A DNA stretch of 48,386 bases from a virus. The stretch lies in IMG/VR virus record IMGVR_UViG_3300032607_000093, positions 1 through 48,386 of that record, one strand, 5' to 3'. Position numbers and translations under genes: made by a program. The notes under the pieces were generated by a model. That model saw nothing but the letters and a program-made list of their open reading frames with translations. It ran no database searches and was not told where the DNA came from. Below, in pieces: positions 39,110-47,968 of this stretch. The first letter of the stretch is position 1, and the number at the start of each line of letters is the position of its first letter.

Positions 39110-42100
39110 TTAATCTTCTAGGGCACCAGCAGCACGGAGTTTCTTCTCTAAGTATAACCTACGGCCTGCCGCTACTGATAATTTGCTATCTTTTAGCTCA
39201 TTATATTCCTGTAAATCTCTTTGAAGCGCGCCTTGATCAACACCTGTTCTACCTCGTCCTATTTCACGGTAAGGGTTAGACGCTAGTGAATTGGTCGGCA
39301 CTTCTGCGGTTGTTTTAGTAGGCTTGTTTGCTAATTTTGTAGTCCCACCTGTAGGAGCATTTGCTGACGCAGCTGAAGCAGGTGGCTCTTGTTTTAATAT
39401 GTCGTTGATTTCAAACGGATCATCTTTAGCCGCAGAAGATTTTGCCCCAGATTTAGAACCACGACCGGCAGTATCAAATAGATTTTCAAACGTTTTAACT
39501 CGATCTTCAGCATCTTGTAAACGTCGTTTTGAGTTATCTTCAAATTTCTTAATAGTTACTAACGCTTGTTCTCCATTTTTTCTAGTAATAGCGTCCAGTT
39601 TAGACGGATCGTCACCACTCTTTGAAAGTAAACTGTTGTATAAATTGGCTGTATCCATGGCTTTAGCAAGAGGAGAACCTTTTGGCGGCCTACTTCTTGT
39701 TGCTTCAATATCTTTTTCAATATCCGCTTTTTGTCTAAGAGCGGCGTTCAAAGATACTTCAATGTTGCGATACTCCGCTTCTTTGGCACGTTGTGCGTTG
39801 TAGCCACTTTGAGATTTAGCATTTATATTAGCTACGTCTCTTTGCGCTTCTGTAGTCATAGTTGTTTGTTCAAGCGCTCTCTTGTCGCTTTCGCGTTGAG
39901 ACTGGAATGTAAGTAGTTGTTTATTAAAGTCTTGAGCGTGACCCGCAGCTTTTTCTTTAAGCGCTGTAGCTTTATCAATCATGCCAAGCTTCTCAAGACG
40001 AGTTGCTTCATCAATATCGTAAATAATCTTGTCGGCTTCTCTACGAGCTTTTTTAGCATCTTTTTCGTCAGTGATAATTCCAGGTATTGCTTGCTTTAAC
40101 GCGCTCATACCAGCGACAAGTACTGGGCCAGGAGTTGACCCCCATGAAGCAAAGAACTCAGCCAAGCGCATATAGCGTTGACGCTCTTGTTCATCTTTCA
40201 TGTTAGCGCGCTCAGCCATCTGTTGCGAACGTAACTCATCACGCGCTTTATTTTCACCAACACCCAAAACTTCACGCTCAGCTTGAATATCTTTTAACAA
40301 CTCTGAAGTTGGTCTAGCTGCTTGAGCCGAATAAATATCACGTTGACGAGTAGCTTCTTTAACAACATCAGGTGAAGGGCCTGCGGGAATAGGCGTTGCA
40401 GGAAGAGCAGTTGCGCCCATGATACCGCCCGTAGTTGGAGCGGGTTGATCAAGACGCTGTTGCATGCCAATCCTAGCATCTTCTTCATTTTGGGGGTCAT
40501 TTTCCGTAGAAGGGCCACCATATACGCGATCACCAGCAGCAAAAGCAATAATGCCACCACTACGCATAGCAGGCATCTGAGGTTGAGCAGCTTGATACTG
40601 AACGCCCATGGGACCTGTGCCTTGTGACGGCTTACCCATCTGACGCTCACGAAGCAAACGCTGAGCTATTCTACGAATAGATGGGCTAGAAGATTCTCTA
40701 GCTTGAGCCTGTAACCCTTTCTCGTCCATGCTCTCAAGTTGTTCTTCAACTTCACCACCCATGTCGTAGCTAGGGACAGAAGCTATACCGCCCTTTGCGT
40801 ATTTAAACTCACTAGGGAGGCCGCCCGCAGCGCCACCAGGTTTTGTAGCGTTATAGATAGACGCGCCAGCACCAATCGTTCCAACTGCTTGAGACAGTGG
40901 GTTAGGCGACGCAGCGTATTGATTAGTTGTAGACGCTTGCATTGGCAGGCCACGGAGCATGTTAGACATTGTGCCCAACTGCATAAGGGGGTACTGCTGT
41001 GCGTTAGCGTAATCTTGAACGGCTTGATTCTTAGCTGCTTGATCTAACGCCTGCTGCTGAGCACCAACTGTACTTTGCATACCAAGAATGCCTTGCTGCG
41101 CTGCAAGTTGTTGTTGTCCTAACCCAGCGTACTGATTAGCTGCTTGGAGCTGAAGAGCATTTCCTGCTAAGTCATATTGAGCTTCTGTTTGCGCTGAAGT
41201 AAGATTTTGACCCGCACCAAATTGAGCGGCTTGATTAGCTGCAGCTTGATTAGCAAGGGCAGTTTGTTGACCAAGCCCAGCGTTGTACTGCGCCATCTGG
41301 TTAGATGCTGATTGATTAGCAAGAGATGCCTGATTACCAGCCGCTGCCCCAAATTGTGATGCTTGACTGGCTGCCGCTGCATTTTGCAATGCGGCTGTGT
41401 TGGCTGCGTTAGCTCCAAACTGTCCTGCTTGATTAAATGCCGCTGCGTTTGCAAGTTGAGCTTGATTAGCTGCTCCAGCCCCAAACTGTGACGCCGCACT
41501 TTTTGCCGCTGCATTTGCCAACGCTGCGTTTTGCGCTTGCGAAGAAGTTTGCATGTTTGCAGCTTGATCAAGCTGACCTTGCGTAAGTCCGTATTGACCT
41601 TTCATTGACTGATTAGCCAAAGCAGTTTGTTGAGCCAACTGTGCATTTTGTGCCGCAGTATTAAATGCCATGCCTTGATTAGCTTGAGCTGCTTGCAATC
41701 CAGATGACTGATTAGCCAATGCTGCTTGCAATGCTTGAGCTGAAGTCATGCCTTGCGCTTGTAAGCTTGCTGCTTGATTCTGCACCGCTGCTTGTTGTGT
41801 ATTAGATAAATTAGCAAGGGCAATCTGCGTGCCTGTTTGCGTACCTAACTGCTGAATACCAAGTTGTGCGCCAAGATTCTGTTGACCAACCGTTAAACCA
41901 GCTTGCTGGTTAGCAACCTGACCTTGCAGGCCAATACCTTGCTCTGCATTAAATTGCTGTTGGGCTTGTTGGAAAGCGCTTTGCAATCCTTGAGCTTGAA
42001 TATTGCCTTTTTGCGTAGCTAAATTACGGGCAGCTTCAGCACGCATGATTGAGTCACGACTACCACCAAACGCACCGGAACGCGCGGCTTGTGCTTGTTG

Positions 42101-43075
42101 CGCTTGACCTGCAATATCCGATTCGCGTTGCGCTTCTTGTTGCTGAGCATCAACAACTCGCTGCATGTACGGAGACATGTACGACTCTGCAGTACTCCTA
42201 TCTGTAAAACTTTTTGTTGCTACAGTAGGCGCAGCGCCCATACTATACTGACTTAAACCAGGCGCATAGTTAGATTGCGCTGCTTGCATTTGAAATGCAG
42301 TTAATGGAGAACCAGAACTTACATTAGTGCTAGCTATATCTTGCGGGCCTTTAAACTGCGAAGCAATAGCTTCAGGCGCAACACCTAATCTAGCTGCTTC
42401 AGCTTTAATAGCAGCGGCGTCGGAAGATGTATAACCTTGGCTAGTAGCATCTCTGCTGGTGTAGCCCTGACTCCCTGCACTGGATGATGTATAGCCGCTA
42501 CCTACAGCGTTTTGTGATGTTCCAGCAGTTGCTGCAGTTGCGTCTTCTGCGGTATAGCCTAAGTTTGTAGGGGCTGTATACGCATTTGTCTTCATGTCGT
42601 CGTATACGCTCTGCATCCCCATACCAGCAGTGCGAAACTCTGCGGGAACTTGCAGTCCCATGATGCCTTGCTGCGTTGCTAATTGGTCAGGAGTAAATCC
42701 AGCAATGCCTTTGGTTGGATCATATGAAAGTTCTTTGCCATAATTAGGATTAGGCTTTCCGTCAGCTAGTGTTTTGTTTTGATCGTATGTACCGCCATAT
42801 GCTTGATATGGTTTAAATCCTTCTATATTAAATATGCCTTGTGTAACTTCACCTGTTTCTGGATTTGTTACATCTGGGCCGCGAGTTCCTTGAAACAACT
42901 GTTCTTGAGTTGTGCCAAGCATGTTCTCAACATACCCTTTTGCATAGTCGGGGATGTTTGAATTCGTTACAGTCGATGTAGTTTGAGTTGGACCGCCTCC
43001 GCCGCCACCCATACTAATATGAAGTAGCCGAGTACCGTCTTTTTGATAGCCATTAAATTTACTTGGAATCAACAT
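39110..43075 (-). CDS. 1321-aa Ala/Gln-rich virion protein
   Basis: After a short start, 'SMGGGGGGPTQTTSTVTNSNIPDYAKGYVENMLG' marks a conserved N-terminal motif of aquatic-phage structural proteins. The middle (about residues 300-740) is a degenerate repeat of Ala, Gln, Asn and Gly ('NQAxLANxAAxxQAxQFGA'-like units). Next is a 'GGLPSEFKYAKGGIASVPSYDMGGEV' stretch, then a charged coiled-coil C-terminal third. AAGGAG lies 7 bases before the ATG at 43075, which overlaps the previous gene by 17 bases; a start at the later Met before the Gly run has no such site. A second internal or ejected protein is the likeliest role. Confidence 0.72.
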   Translation of the reverse strand: MLIPSKFNGYQKDGTRLLHISMGGGGGGPTQTTSTVTNSNIPDYAKGYVENMLGTTQEQLFQGTRGPDVTNPETGEVTQGIFNIEGFKPYQAYGGTYDQNKTLADGKPNPNYGKELSYDPTKGIAGFTPDQLATQQGIMGLQVPAEFRTAGMGMQSVYDDMKTNAYTAPTNLGYTAEDATAATAGTSQNAVGSGYTSSSAGSQGYTSRDATSQGYTSSDAAAIKAEAARLGVAPEAIASQFKGPQDIASTNVSSGSPLTAFQMQAAQSNYAPGLSQYSMGAAPTVATKSFTDRSTAESYMSPYMQRVVDAQQQEAQRESDIAGQAQQAQAARSGAFGGSRDSIMRAEAARNLATQKGNIQAQGLQSAFQQAQQQFNAEQGIGLQGQVANQQAGLTVGQQNLGAQLGIQQLGTQTGTQIALANLSNTQQAAVQNQAASLQAQGMTSAQALQAALANQSSGLQAAQANQGMAFNTAAQNAQLAQQTALANQSMKGQYGLTQGQLDQAANMQTSSQAQNAALANAAAKSAASQFGAGAANQAQLANAAAFNQAGQFGANAANTAALQNAAAASQASQFGAAAGNQASLANQSASNQMAQYNAGLGQQTALANQAAANQAAQFGAGQNLTSAQTEAQYDLAGNALQLQAANQYAGLGQQQLAAQQGILGMQSTVGAQQQALDQAAKNQAVQDYANAQQYPLMQLGTMSNMLRGLPMQASTTNQYAASPNPLSQAVGTIGAGASIYNATKPGGAAGGLPSEFKYAKGGIASVPSYDMGGEVEEQLESMDEKGLQAQARESSSPSIRRIAQRLLRERQMGKPSQGTGPMGVQYQAAQPQMPAMRSGGIIAFAAGDRVYGGPSTENDPQNEEDARIGMQQRLDQPAPTTGGIMGATALPATPIPAGPSPDVVKEATRQRDIYSAQAARPTSELLKDIQAEREVLGVGENKARDELRSQQMAERANMKDEQERQRYMRLAEFFASWGSTPGPVLVAGMSALKQAIPGIITDEKDAKKARREADKIIYDIDEATRLEKLGMIDKATALKEKAAGHAQDFNKQLLTFQSQRESDKRALEQTTMTTEAQRDVANINAKSQSGYNAQRAKEAEYRNIEVSLNAALRQKADIEKDIEATRSRPPKGSPLAKAMDTANLYNSLLSKSGDDPSKLDAITRKNGEQALVTIKKFEDNSKRRLQDAEDRVKTFENLFDTAGRGSKSGAKSSAAKDDPFEINDILKQEPPASAASANAPTGGTTKLANKPTKTTAEVPTNSLASNPYREIGRGRTGVDQGALQRDLQEYNELKDSKLSVAAGRRLYLEKKLRAAGALED

Positions 43076-43514
43076 CTAAATGCTCCTTGCGGTAATCGTC
43101 GTACCGTTCAAAAAATATGTTTTTCCACATGTCTGGAAGAAACTCTTTTGCTTTCTCGGGGCCTACACAAACATACACCATGTAAGCCACAATATTCCCT
43201 GCCGCATACCTAAGGCCGTGCGCTATCTCAATTCCGTGTGCGTCTTTTTCACGCTCAAATTTATTAGCCGTTTGATAGGCAGAAACAACAGTCAACCACA
43301 TCGGCAAAATCTGCTCTTGAATACTACGATAGAACGGGTTAGCCGGCAAATAAACTAAGCAGATTAAAAACGCGTTATTGATTTCGTCTTCAGTAGCTTC
43401 TTTGTCTTTGTCAACAAGGTCGTCCCATAAATGCGATAAATCTACAAACATGCGAAACGCATTCAGCGCATCTTGATTGCCCCCAAACCACTCTAATTTG
43501 CCTTCGTTGTTCAT
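43059..43514 (-). CDS. 151-aa helical protein of the virion operon, unknown
   Basis: The protein is all-helical, with 'FRMFVDLSHLWDDLVDKDKEATEDEINNAF', a central hydrophobic part 'FLICLVYLPANPFY' and 'GLRYAAGNIVAYMVYVCVGP'. The 'DDLVDKD' acidic motif superficially resembles the Asp-rich motif of isoprenoid synthases, but the second motif is absent, so I do not propose that activity. Both ends overlap neighbours (4 and 17 bases). It may be an assembly factor for the large proteins. Confidence 0.65.
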   Translation of the reverse strand: MNNEGKLEWFGGNQDALNAFRMFVDLSHLWDDLVDKDKEATEDEINNAFLICLVYLPANPFYRSIQEQILPMWLTVVSAYQTANKFEREKDAHGIEIAHGLRYAAGNIVAYMVYVCVGPEKAKEFLPDMWKNIFFERYDDYRKEHLDVDSK

Positions 43515-45181
43515 TTAGGCATGTATTTTTGCGGTTTAATCTGTTTGCCCTGTTTAGAGTTACCAGTACGCGCACTGCGTACCTTGTTCATCATTGCATG
43601 AAGTTGTTTAGCGCCAGCTTCCGTAGAGCCGTTGCCCAGATGTGACACCACATCAGCTGGGATTACAAACTCGCCATCTGCAAGTCGAGCAGGTTGGCGT
43701 CCGTTAATAGTTGCAGGAATGTTGTCCGACATACCGTCACCAGGGCCTTTGAGTAGTCGTGGGTTTCCGCCAGCAGCATAACCACCCAAGCTAGAGTGCA
43801 TGATGCCGCCGTGCTTAGCTGTTTCAGGATCAAGACTTGATTCGGAAGCAGTGGCAGCCGAGCCAATAGGTTTTAAGTTTAACTGTCCCATAGGCGTAGG
43901 ACGCTTAGGTCCGGGCAGCTGCATATTAGCGCGTTTGTTAACTTTGGCTTGACGAATCTGTGCGGCAGTTAACGCATCTTGATAGCGGGTATCAGGGTCT
44001 TGGTCGTAGTAGATACCTACGTCAGGAGATTTTGTAGGAGCTGCTTGTGGCTGACCACCTAACATCTTTTGATAGCTCTCAATAGAGTCAGAAAGACTGC
44101 CGCCCCTAGCATAGCTAGGTATACTTTCATTACCGCCTACATCGATGTTATTGTTAGTTCCAAGCATCTGTTGAGGGGCAAAATTATTAGTTGCGCTAGG
44201 ACTCATGTTGCTAGCCCCCACACTTTGATAGCCGCCAGCGTTGTTATTGTTATTGCCAAACCCAATTGGAATATGCAAATCTATATTTCCATTAGCGGAA
44301 ATACCGCCACTGCCACTACCACCCATAGCATCTAAGATACCGCCACCAGCGTAGCGTCTATTTATAGACGGATCATATTGAAAGTTTGCAGGGTTAGCAT
44401 TACCTGCTTGAAAATTAGGCGACAGTTTGTATTTTGACAGAGGGCCATCGTAAGGCGTATTGTTAAACGTAGCGCCAGAAGGATTCAAAAGACCAAGAGC
44501 ACTAGCGCCCATGTATGCGCCTGTCATTGCAGTAAAAGGATTCTTTTCAGCAAACTTTAAAGCTTTATCAAATCCAGCCTCAAGCCCTGAAGGAGGCTGT
44601 AAAACAGAAGTCATTTGGGGGGCAGTTAAACTACTTTCTAGGCTAGAGCCGAGACGCATACTTTGTCCGCCAGTAGGAGCGTTTAATTGATACTGTGGGT
44701 TAGGTAATGGGCCTGGACCGGGAGCTACAGTAGCGGATTGATTAAAAAAGTTAGGGTCAGCGCCTTGAGGGCCAGAAGTAATGCCTTCAAAACCGGGTGT
44801 TGGTTGAAAGTTAGCTACAGGAGAAGTAGTAACATTAGCTGGTATTCCTTGCGGATTGTTAACAAACTGTGGCGCGGGTGGCGCGGGTGGCGGCACGCCA
44901 GAATTCATAGCAGCGTTTTGAACTGCTTCTGGTGTAAGAGTCAAAGGATTTGCGGTAGCCCCACCAACCTCCATAATGCCAGCTGTAGTGGTTTGAGCAG
45001 CTTGGGCGGCTTGAGCAGCCTGCGCAGCTTGGGCGGCTTGAGCAGCCTCCGCAACTTGTGCGGCTTCAGCAACAGCAGCGGCTTCAGCAACAGCAGCGGC
45101 TTCAGCAATAGCAGCGGCTTCAGCAATAGCAGCGGCTTCAGCAACAGCAGCGGCTTCAAAAGCGGCAAACATAAATGGCAT
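43511..45181 (-). CDS. 556-aa Ala-repeat virion protein with conserved C-terminus
   Basis: The N-terminus is an almost perfect repeat of AEAAA(V/I) units followed by QAA units (about residues 8-65), encoded by 18-bp and shorter tandem repeats. Pro/Gly/Asn-rich low-complexity regions come next (about 70-480). The last 90 residues are conserved-looking: 'GPGDGMSDNIPATINGRQPARLADGEFVIPADVVSHLGNGSTEAGAKQLHAMM'. I recognise this ending from structural proteins of aquatic podovirus-like phages. AAGGAG lies 8 bases before the ATG. The function is probably structural. Confidence 0.7.
   Translation of the reverse strand: MPFMFAAFEAAAVAEAAAIAEAAAIAEAAAVAEAAAVAEAAQVAEAAQAAQAAQAAQAAQAAQTTTAGIMEVGGATANPLTLTPEAVQNAAMNSGVPPPAPPAPQFVNNPQGIPANVTTSPVANFQPTPGFEGITSGPQGADPNFFNQSATVAPGPGPLPNPQYQLNAPTGGQSMRLGSSLESSLTAPQMTSVLQPPSGLEAGFDKALKFAEKNPFTAMTGAYMGASALGLLNPSGATFNNTPYDGPLSKYKLSPNFQAGNANPANFQYDPSINRRYAGGGILDAMGGSGSGGISANGNIDLHIPIGFGNNNNNAGGYQSVGASNMSPSATNNFAPQQMLGTNNNIDVGGNESIPSYARGGSLSDSIESYQKMLGGQPQAAPTKSPDVGIYYDQDPDTRYQDALTAAQIRQAKVNKRANMQLPGPKRPTPMGQLNLKPIGSAATASESSLDPETAKHGGIMHSSLGGYAAGGNPRLLKGPGDGMSDNIPATINGRQPARLADGEFVIPADVVSHLGNGSTEAGAKQLHAMMNKVRSARTGNSKQGKQIKPQKYMPK
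45000..45168 (+). repeat. 18-bp tandem repeat array inside the Ala-rich gene
   Basis: Between about 45061 and 45168 the unit GGCTTCAGCAACAGCAGC repeats six times with C/T changes at one position and a variant last copy. Leftward, 45000-45056 is built from shorter GGCTTGAGCAGC-type units. On the coding (minus) strand these give AEAAAV/I and QAA repeats. All six frames stay open here, so open frames on the other strand at 44738-45196 are artefacts. Confidence 0.9.
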
Positions 45182-45182
45182 A

Positions 45183-45533
45183 TTAAAACTCCTTAATTTC
45201 TGGCGACTCTAAACCCGTGCCGCGAAGGTTATGTAAACAGCACAACGCCACATCATCTGTCAGCGCCATGAATGCGTGCTTCTTGCCCGCAGGAATCGTG
45301 ATAACAGCAGGGGCATCAAACCGCCCCATAGTCTCATCATCTTGCCAAACTTCCACAGCACCATGCGATATCAACGTCACATGTGGGTGAGTATGAACAT
45401 GCTGAGATAAAACAGTCTTAGACTTTGGAATCGTATAGGCGCGGACCCATATGTCGTCTACTTCGACAAACTCTACATAGTCAAGATCAATTTTCTTGTA
45501 CTTAGGGTTATTACTAATAGCTTCAATGTCCAT
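45183..45533 (-). CDS. Small cupin-fold protein
   Basis: The 116-aa product has cupin motif 1 as 'SQHVHTHPHVTLISHGAVEVW' with His at 45, 47, 49 and 51. Motif 2 is 'PAVITIPAGKKHAFMALTDDVALCCLH' with H86 and a late H101. That is a full set of possible metal ligands in a single-domain cupin. Length (about 115 aa) is typical of small cupins. It lies between structural genes, one base before the start of the Ala-repeat gene, an unusual place for an enzyme. It may be a virion or assembly protein that uses the cupin fold. Confidence 0.8.
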   Translation of the reverse strand: MDIEAISNNPKYKKIDLDYVEFVEVDDIWVRAYTIPKSKTVLSQHVHTHPHVTLISHGAVEVWQDDETMGRFDAPAVITIPAGKKHAFMALTDDVALCCLHNLRGTGLESPEIKEF

Positions 45534-45565
45534 GGCGTTACTTTAGTTAAGGCTAGTTAATAATA

Positions 45566-45838
45566 TCACGTTGAGGTCTTTATGCGAAGCATTTGGCTAC
45601 CATCTTGTACGCCGTCTTGTGTATCTCTGTAAACATCACCTAACCTTAAATTAGCAAAGTCGGCATCAGTTGGCAGCGTGTTTAAATTTAAATTTAGCGT
45701 TGCCCCGCCCATATCACCGGGGTTGTTTAACTGATTAAAGTACAGACGCAGAATGTTGTTTAGTTGACTAAAGTAACGGCTCTCGTACTCGTCAGGGGGC
45801 AACGGTAGGCTTGGGGGAGTTGCGCTTAGTTCAGCCAC
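45566..45838 (-). CDS. 90-aa structural-operon protein with GTG start
   Basis: Translation begins at GTG (45838) with GGAG 7 bases upstream; the upstream neighbour stops 3 bases before. The protein has a Pro-rich N-terminus ('ATPPSLPLPPDEYESRYFSQLNNILRLYFNQLNN'), then Leu/Asn/Asp-rich strands and 'LRLGDVYRDTQDG'. The 'PPDEYESRYFSQLNNILRLYFNQL' segment is a common pattern in short virion-operon proteins of podovirus-like phages. It is likely a small structural or adaptor protein. Confidence 0.68.
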   Translation of the reverse strand: MAELSATPPSLPLPPDEYESRYFSQLNNILRLYFNQLNNPGDMGGATLNLNLNTLPTDADFANLRLGDVYRDTQDGVQDGSQMLRIKTST

Positions 45839-45841
45839 AAG

Positions 45842-47965
45842 TTATCTCCTACCATCAGCACGGATGTCAATACGGGGCGAGCCTAGTTGCCATGTCGTAT
45901 TAATTTGATTAGAGCCAATTTTAAAAATCATCTGACGACCACGCATACGGGTAAAGATCTGCCCCGTAAACTCTTCGGTAATGACATACGTACTACCCTT
46001 TACAACAGTACCATCAGCGCTACTTGTAGTTCCGGAGCCAGAATTAGTTAGACCGTACAGTGTCATGGTTACCTGTGGAGGAACGGCAGTAGGGGTGTTA
46101 GTAGCATTTCCAAAAGTCAAGTCAGGTAAGACACGCCACACAAAACCAAAGTTATGACCATCACCAATGTCAAACTCAGACGATCCAATATAAGCATCAA
46201 TTGCAACAGCAGTGCCGGTTGTATTGTCGTTCAACCCTGTCTCATGGTTAATCAAGTTACCCGTGAGCGTAGCAGTAACGTAGTTTGCTGCAATAGGAAC
46301 AGTTTGCAAACCAGAATCCAACCACGCTGTACGTGACATAGTGCCGTAGTACCAGATTTTTTCAAGATAGTTGTAAATAACGTATCTGTCCACTGCAGTA
46401 CTATTAGCCGAGCAGTAGAACCACCAGATCTCATTGAAGCCTTCGCTTGTTCCAGCAAACACTTGTAGTGATTGATCTTGGTTTAAATCTTGAAATACGT
46501 GGCGGCGTAAATCGCAAGGTAACGTGTTAACACGACCATCGTAGACGTAAAATTTATCCACGCCCATCCAGTACACAACGCCTGAAGCAATCACAGCCGC
46601 GTTAGGACTCATGATAGAGATGTTGTCGCCAAGAAGTTGCGGAACCCAGACGTAAGGAGGACCAAGGTATTGAAGTGAATATATAGCTGAGTCAGTAAAC
46701 ACTACAATTTCTTGCCGGGTTTGAACCGTGGCAATAATCTCAGAGCCATGAGATACCCGAATGCTACCCGCTTGGTTTGTAATGTTCGGCGTCCAATTGT
46801 AAATACTGTCTTGCGCTGACCAACGAATTAACATAGGGTCAAGCACGTTTGAACCGTAATCATTACTACCAAACGTAATTACAAAACGTGAAGTATCTGA
46901 TACTGTAAGATTATTTTGTACTGTTGGTACATCCACAATTAAAGAAATATACACACCTGTACCTGTGGAAGCTGTATTAACTTCTGCCCCCGCTGCGTCA
47001 AGTAAATTAAAAGTTAAGCCATTTACGTTATATGCGTAATATGTTGTAGCGGCGGAAACGTTTATAGGTAAAAATGTAGTAGCAGCAAACTGAAGCGCCG
47101 CACCTTCTGTGTAAGCCTCTGTAGCTGTAACTACTGTAGGGGAAGCGTTGGTAAAAGATACATTACCGCCAAGTGTATTAAGTAATACACCACGGGTAGT
47201 AACAGTGTTGTTTGCTTCCCAATAATAAATACCGCCTGTGCGGGGGCCGTACACTAAATCTTGACCGTAGTTAATTTGGTTCCACAAACGTAGGGCTGAT
47301 ATAGATGTTCCGCCATTACCCCATGTTGTACCCGACTCACCCCAAGTACCAGCGCCCCAACCAAGAAGCGGGACAGGAATCGCAGGGCCAACACCAATTT
47401 GATATGTAGCTACAACAGAAGCACCGCCGCCGGGGGAACCGGCAATAGCCGTAGCATTTGGCGTCACAGAAATTACAATCGTGTACGTGTTAGCTGTCAA
47501 TACAGTAACTTGAAACTCTTGGTTAAGCACTGTAGCCGTAACGTTTGTGCCACCACTTCCAATAGCTACAGCACCGCTAAAAGTTACAAAATCTCCTGTC
47601 AACGCGCCATGATTTGTATCTGTCACAGTAACGGTTGTTGAAGCGGTTAAGACAAACGGGTTGTTATTAATTGTGCTTGTTGCGCGGATAGGCGTAATGT
47701 CGTAATAAAGACCGCCTTGGTTAATATAGAACTTGAGGTTTGTGCCAACACCAACTAAATTATTGCCACCAAGCGTTACCCAGTTCCACAATGAACGACA
47801 TACACCTTGAAACGTAGCAGCAGAAAAAGGTTGCCAGCCACCAATTACTTCGGGATTACCCTGACGAAAGCGTACCTTGTCGGCGTCAAACCAGCCTCCC
47901 TCGGTGGTGTAGCGGGTGTTTTCTTTATTGACGCCCGGCTTAAATAGAATCTTAGATAATGGCAT
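45842..47965 (-). CDS. 707-aa tail structural protein
   Basis: The start MPLSKILFKPGVNKENTRYTTEGGW, followed by 'KVRFRQGNPEVIGGWQPF', is typical of a podovirus-like tail protein family often annotated as tail tube, nozzle or DNA-stabilising protein. The remainder is beta-rich with Thr/Val/Gly repeats (about residues 105-180), 'RLWNQINYGQDLVYG', 'SAIYSLQYLGPPYVWVPQLLG' and 'DIRADGRR' at the end. It probably forms part of the tail tube or its tip. The lysozyme gene ends 3 bases upstream. Confidence 0.78.
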   Translation of the reverse strand: MPLSKILFKPGVNKENTRYTTEGGWFDADKVRFRQGNPEVIGGWQPFSAATFQGVCRSLWNWVTLGGNNLVGVGTNLKFYINQGGLYYDITPIRATSTINNNPFVLTASTTVTVTDTNHGALTGDFVTFSGAVAIGSGGTNVTATVLNQEFQVTVLTANTYTIVISVTPNATAIAGSPGGGASVVATYQIGVGPAIPVPLLGWGAGTWGESGTTWGNGGTSISALRLWNQINYGQDLVYGPRTGGIYYWEANNTVTTRGVLLNTLGGNVSFTNASPTVVTATEAYTEGAALQFAATTFLPINVSAATTYYAYNVNGLTFNLLDAAGAEVNTASTGTGVYISLIVDVPTVQNNLTVSDTSRFVITFGSNDYGSNVLDPMLIRWSAQDSIYNWTPNITNQAGSIRVSHGSEIIATVQTRQEIVVFTDSAIYSLQYLGPPYVWVPQLLGDNISIMSPNAAVIASGVVYWMGVDKFYVYDGRVNTLPCDLRRHVFQDLNQDQSLQVFAGTSEGFNEIWWFYCSANSTAVDRYVIYNYLEKIWYYGTMSRTAWLDSGLQTVPIAANYVTATLTGNLINHETGLNDNTTGTAVAIDAYIGSSEFDIGDGHNFGFVWRVLPDLTFGNATNTPTAVPPQVTMTLYGLTNSGSGTTSSADGTVVKGSTYVITEEFTGQIFTRMRGRQMIFKIGSNQINTTWQLGSPRIDIRADGRR

Positions 47966-47968
47966 CGG

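Noticed and set aside
43380-43460. DDLVDKD motif as an isoprenoid-synthase Asp-rich motif in the 151-aa protein
   Set aside because: Only one motif is present, the protein is too short, and the context is virion assembly.
44738-45196. Plus-strand frame rich in SGFSNS repeats, and minus-strand frame rich in LLKP repeats
   Set aside because: Both are shadows of the 18-bp tandem repeat inside the 556-aa gene, where all six frames are open.
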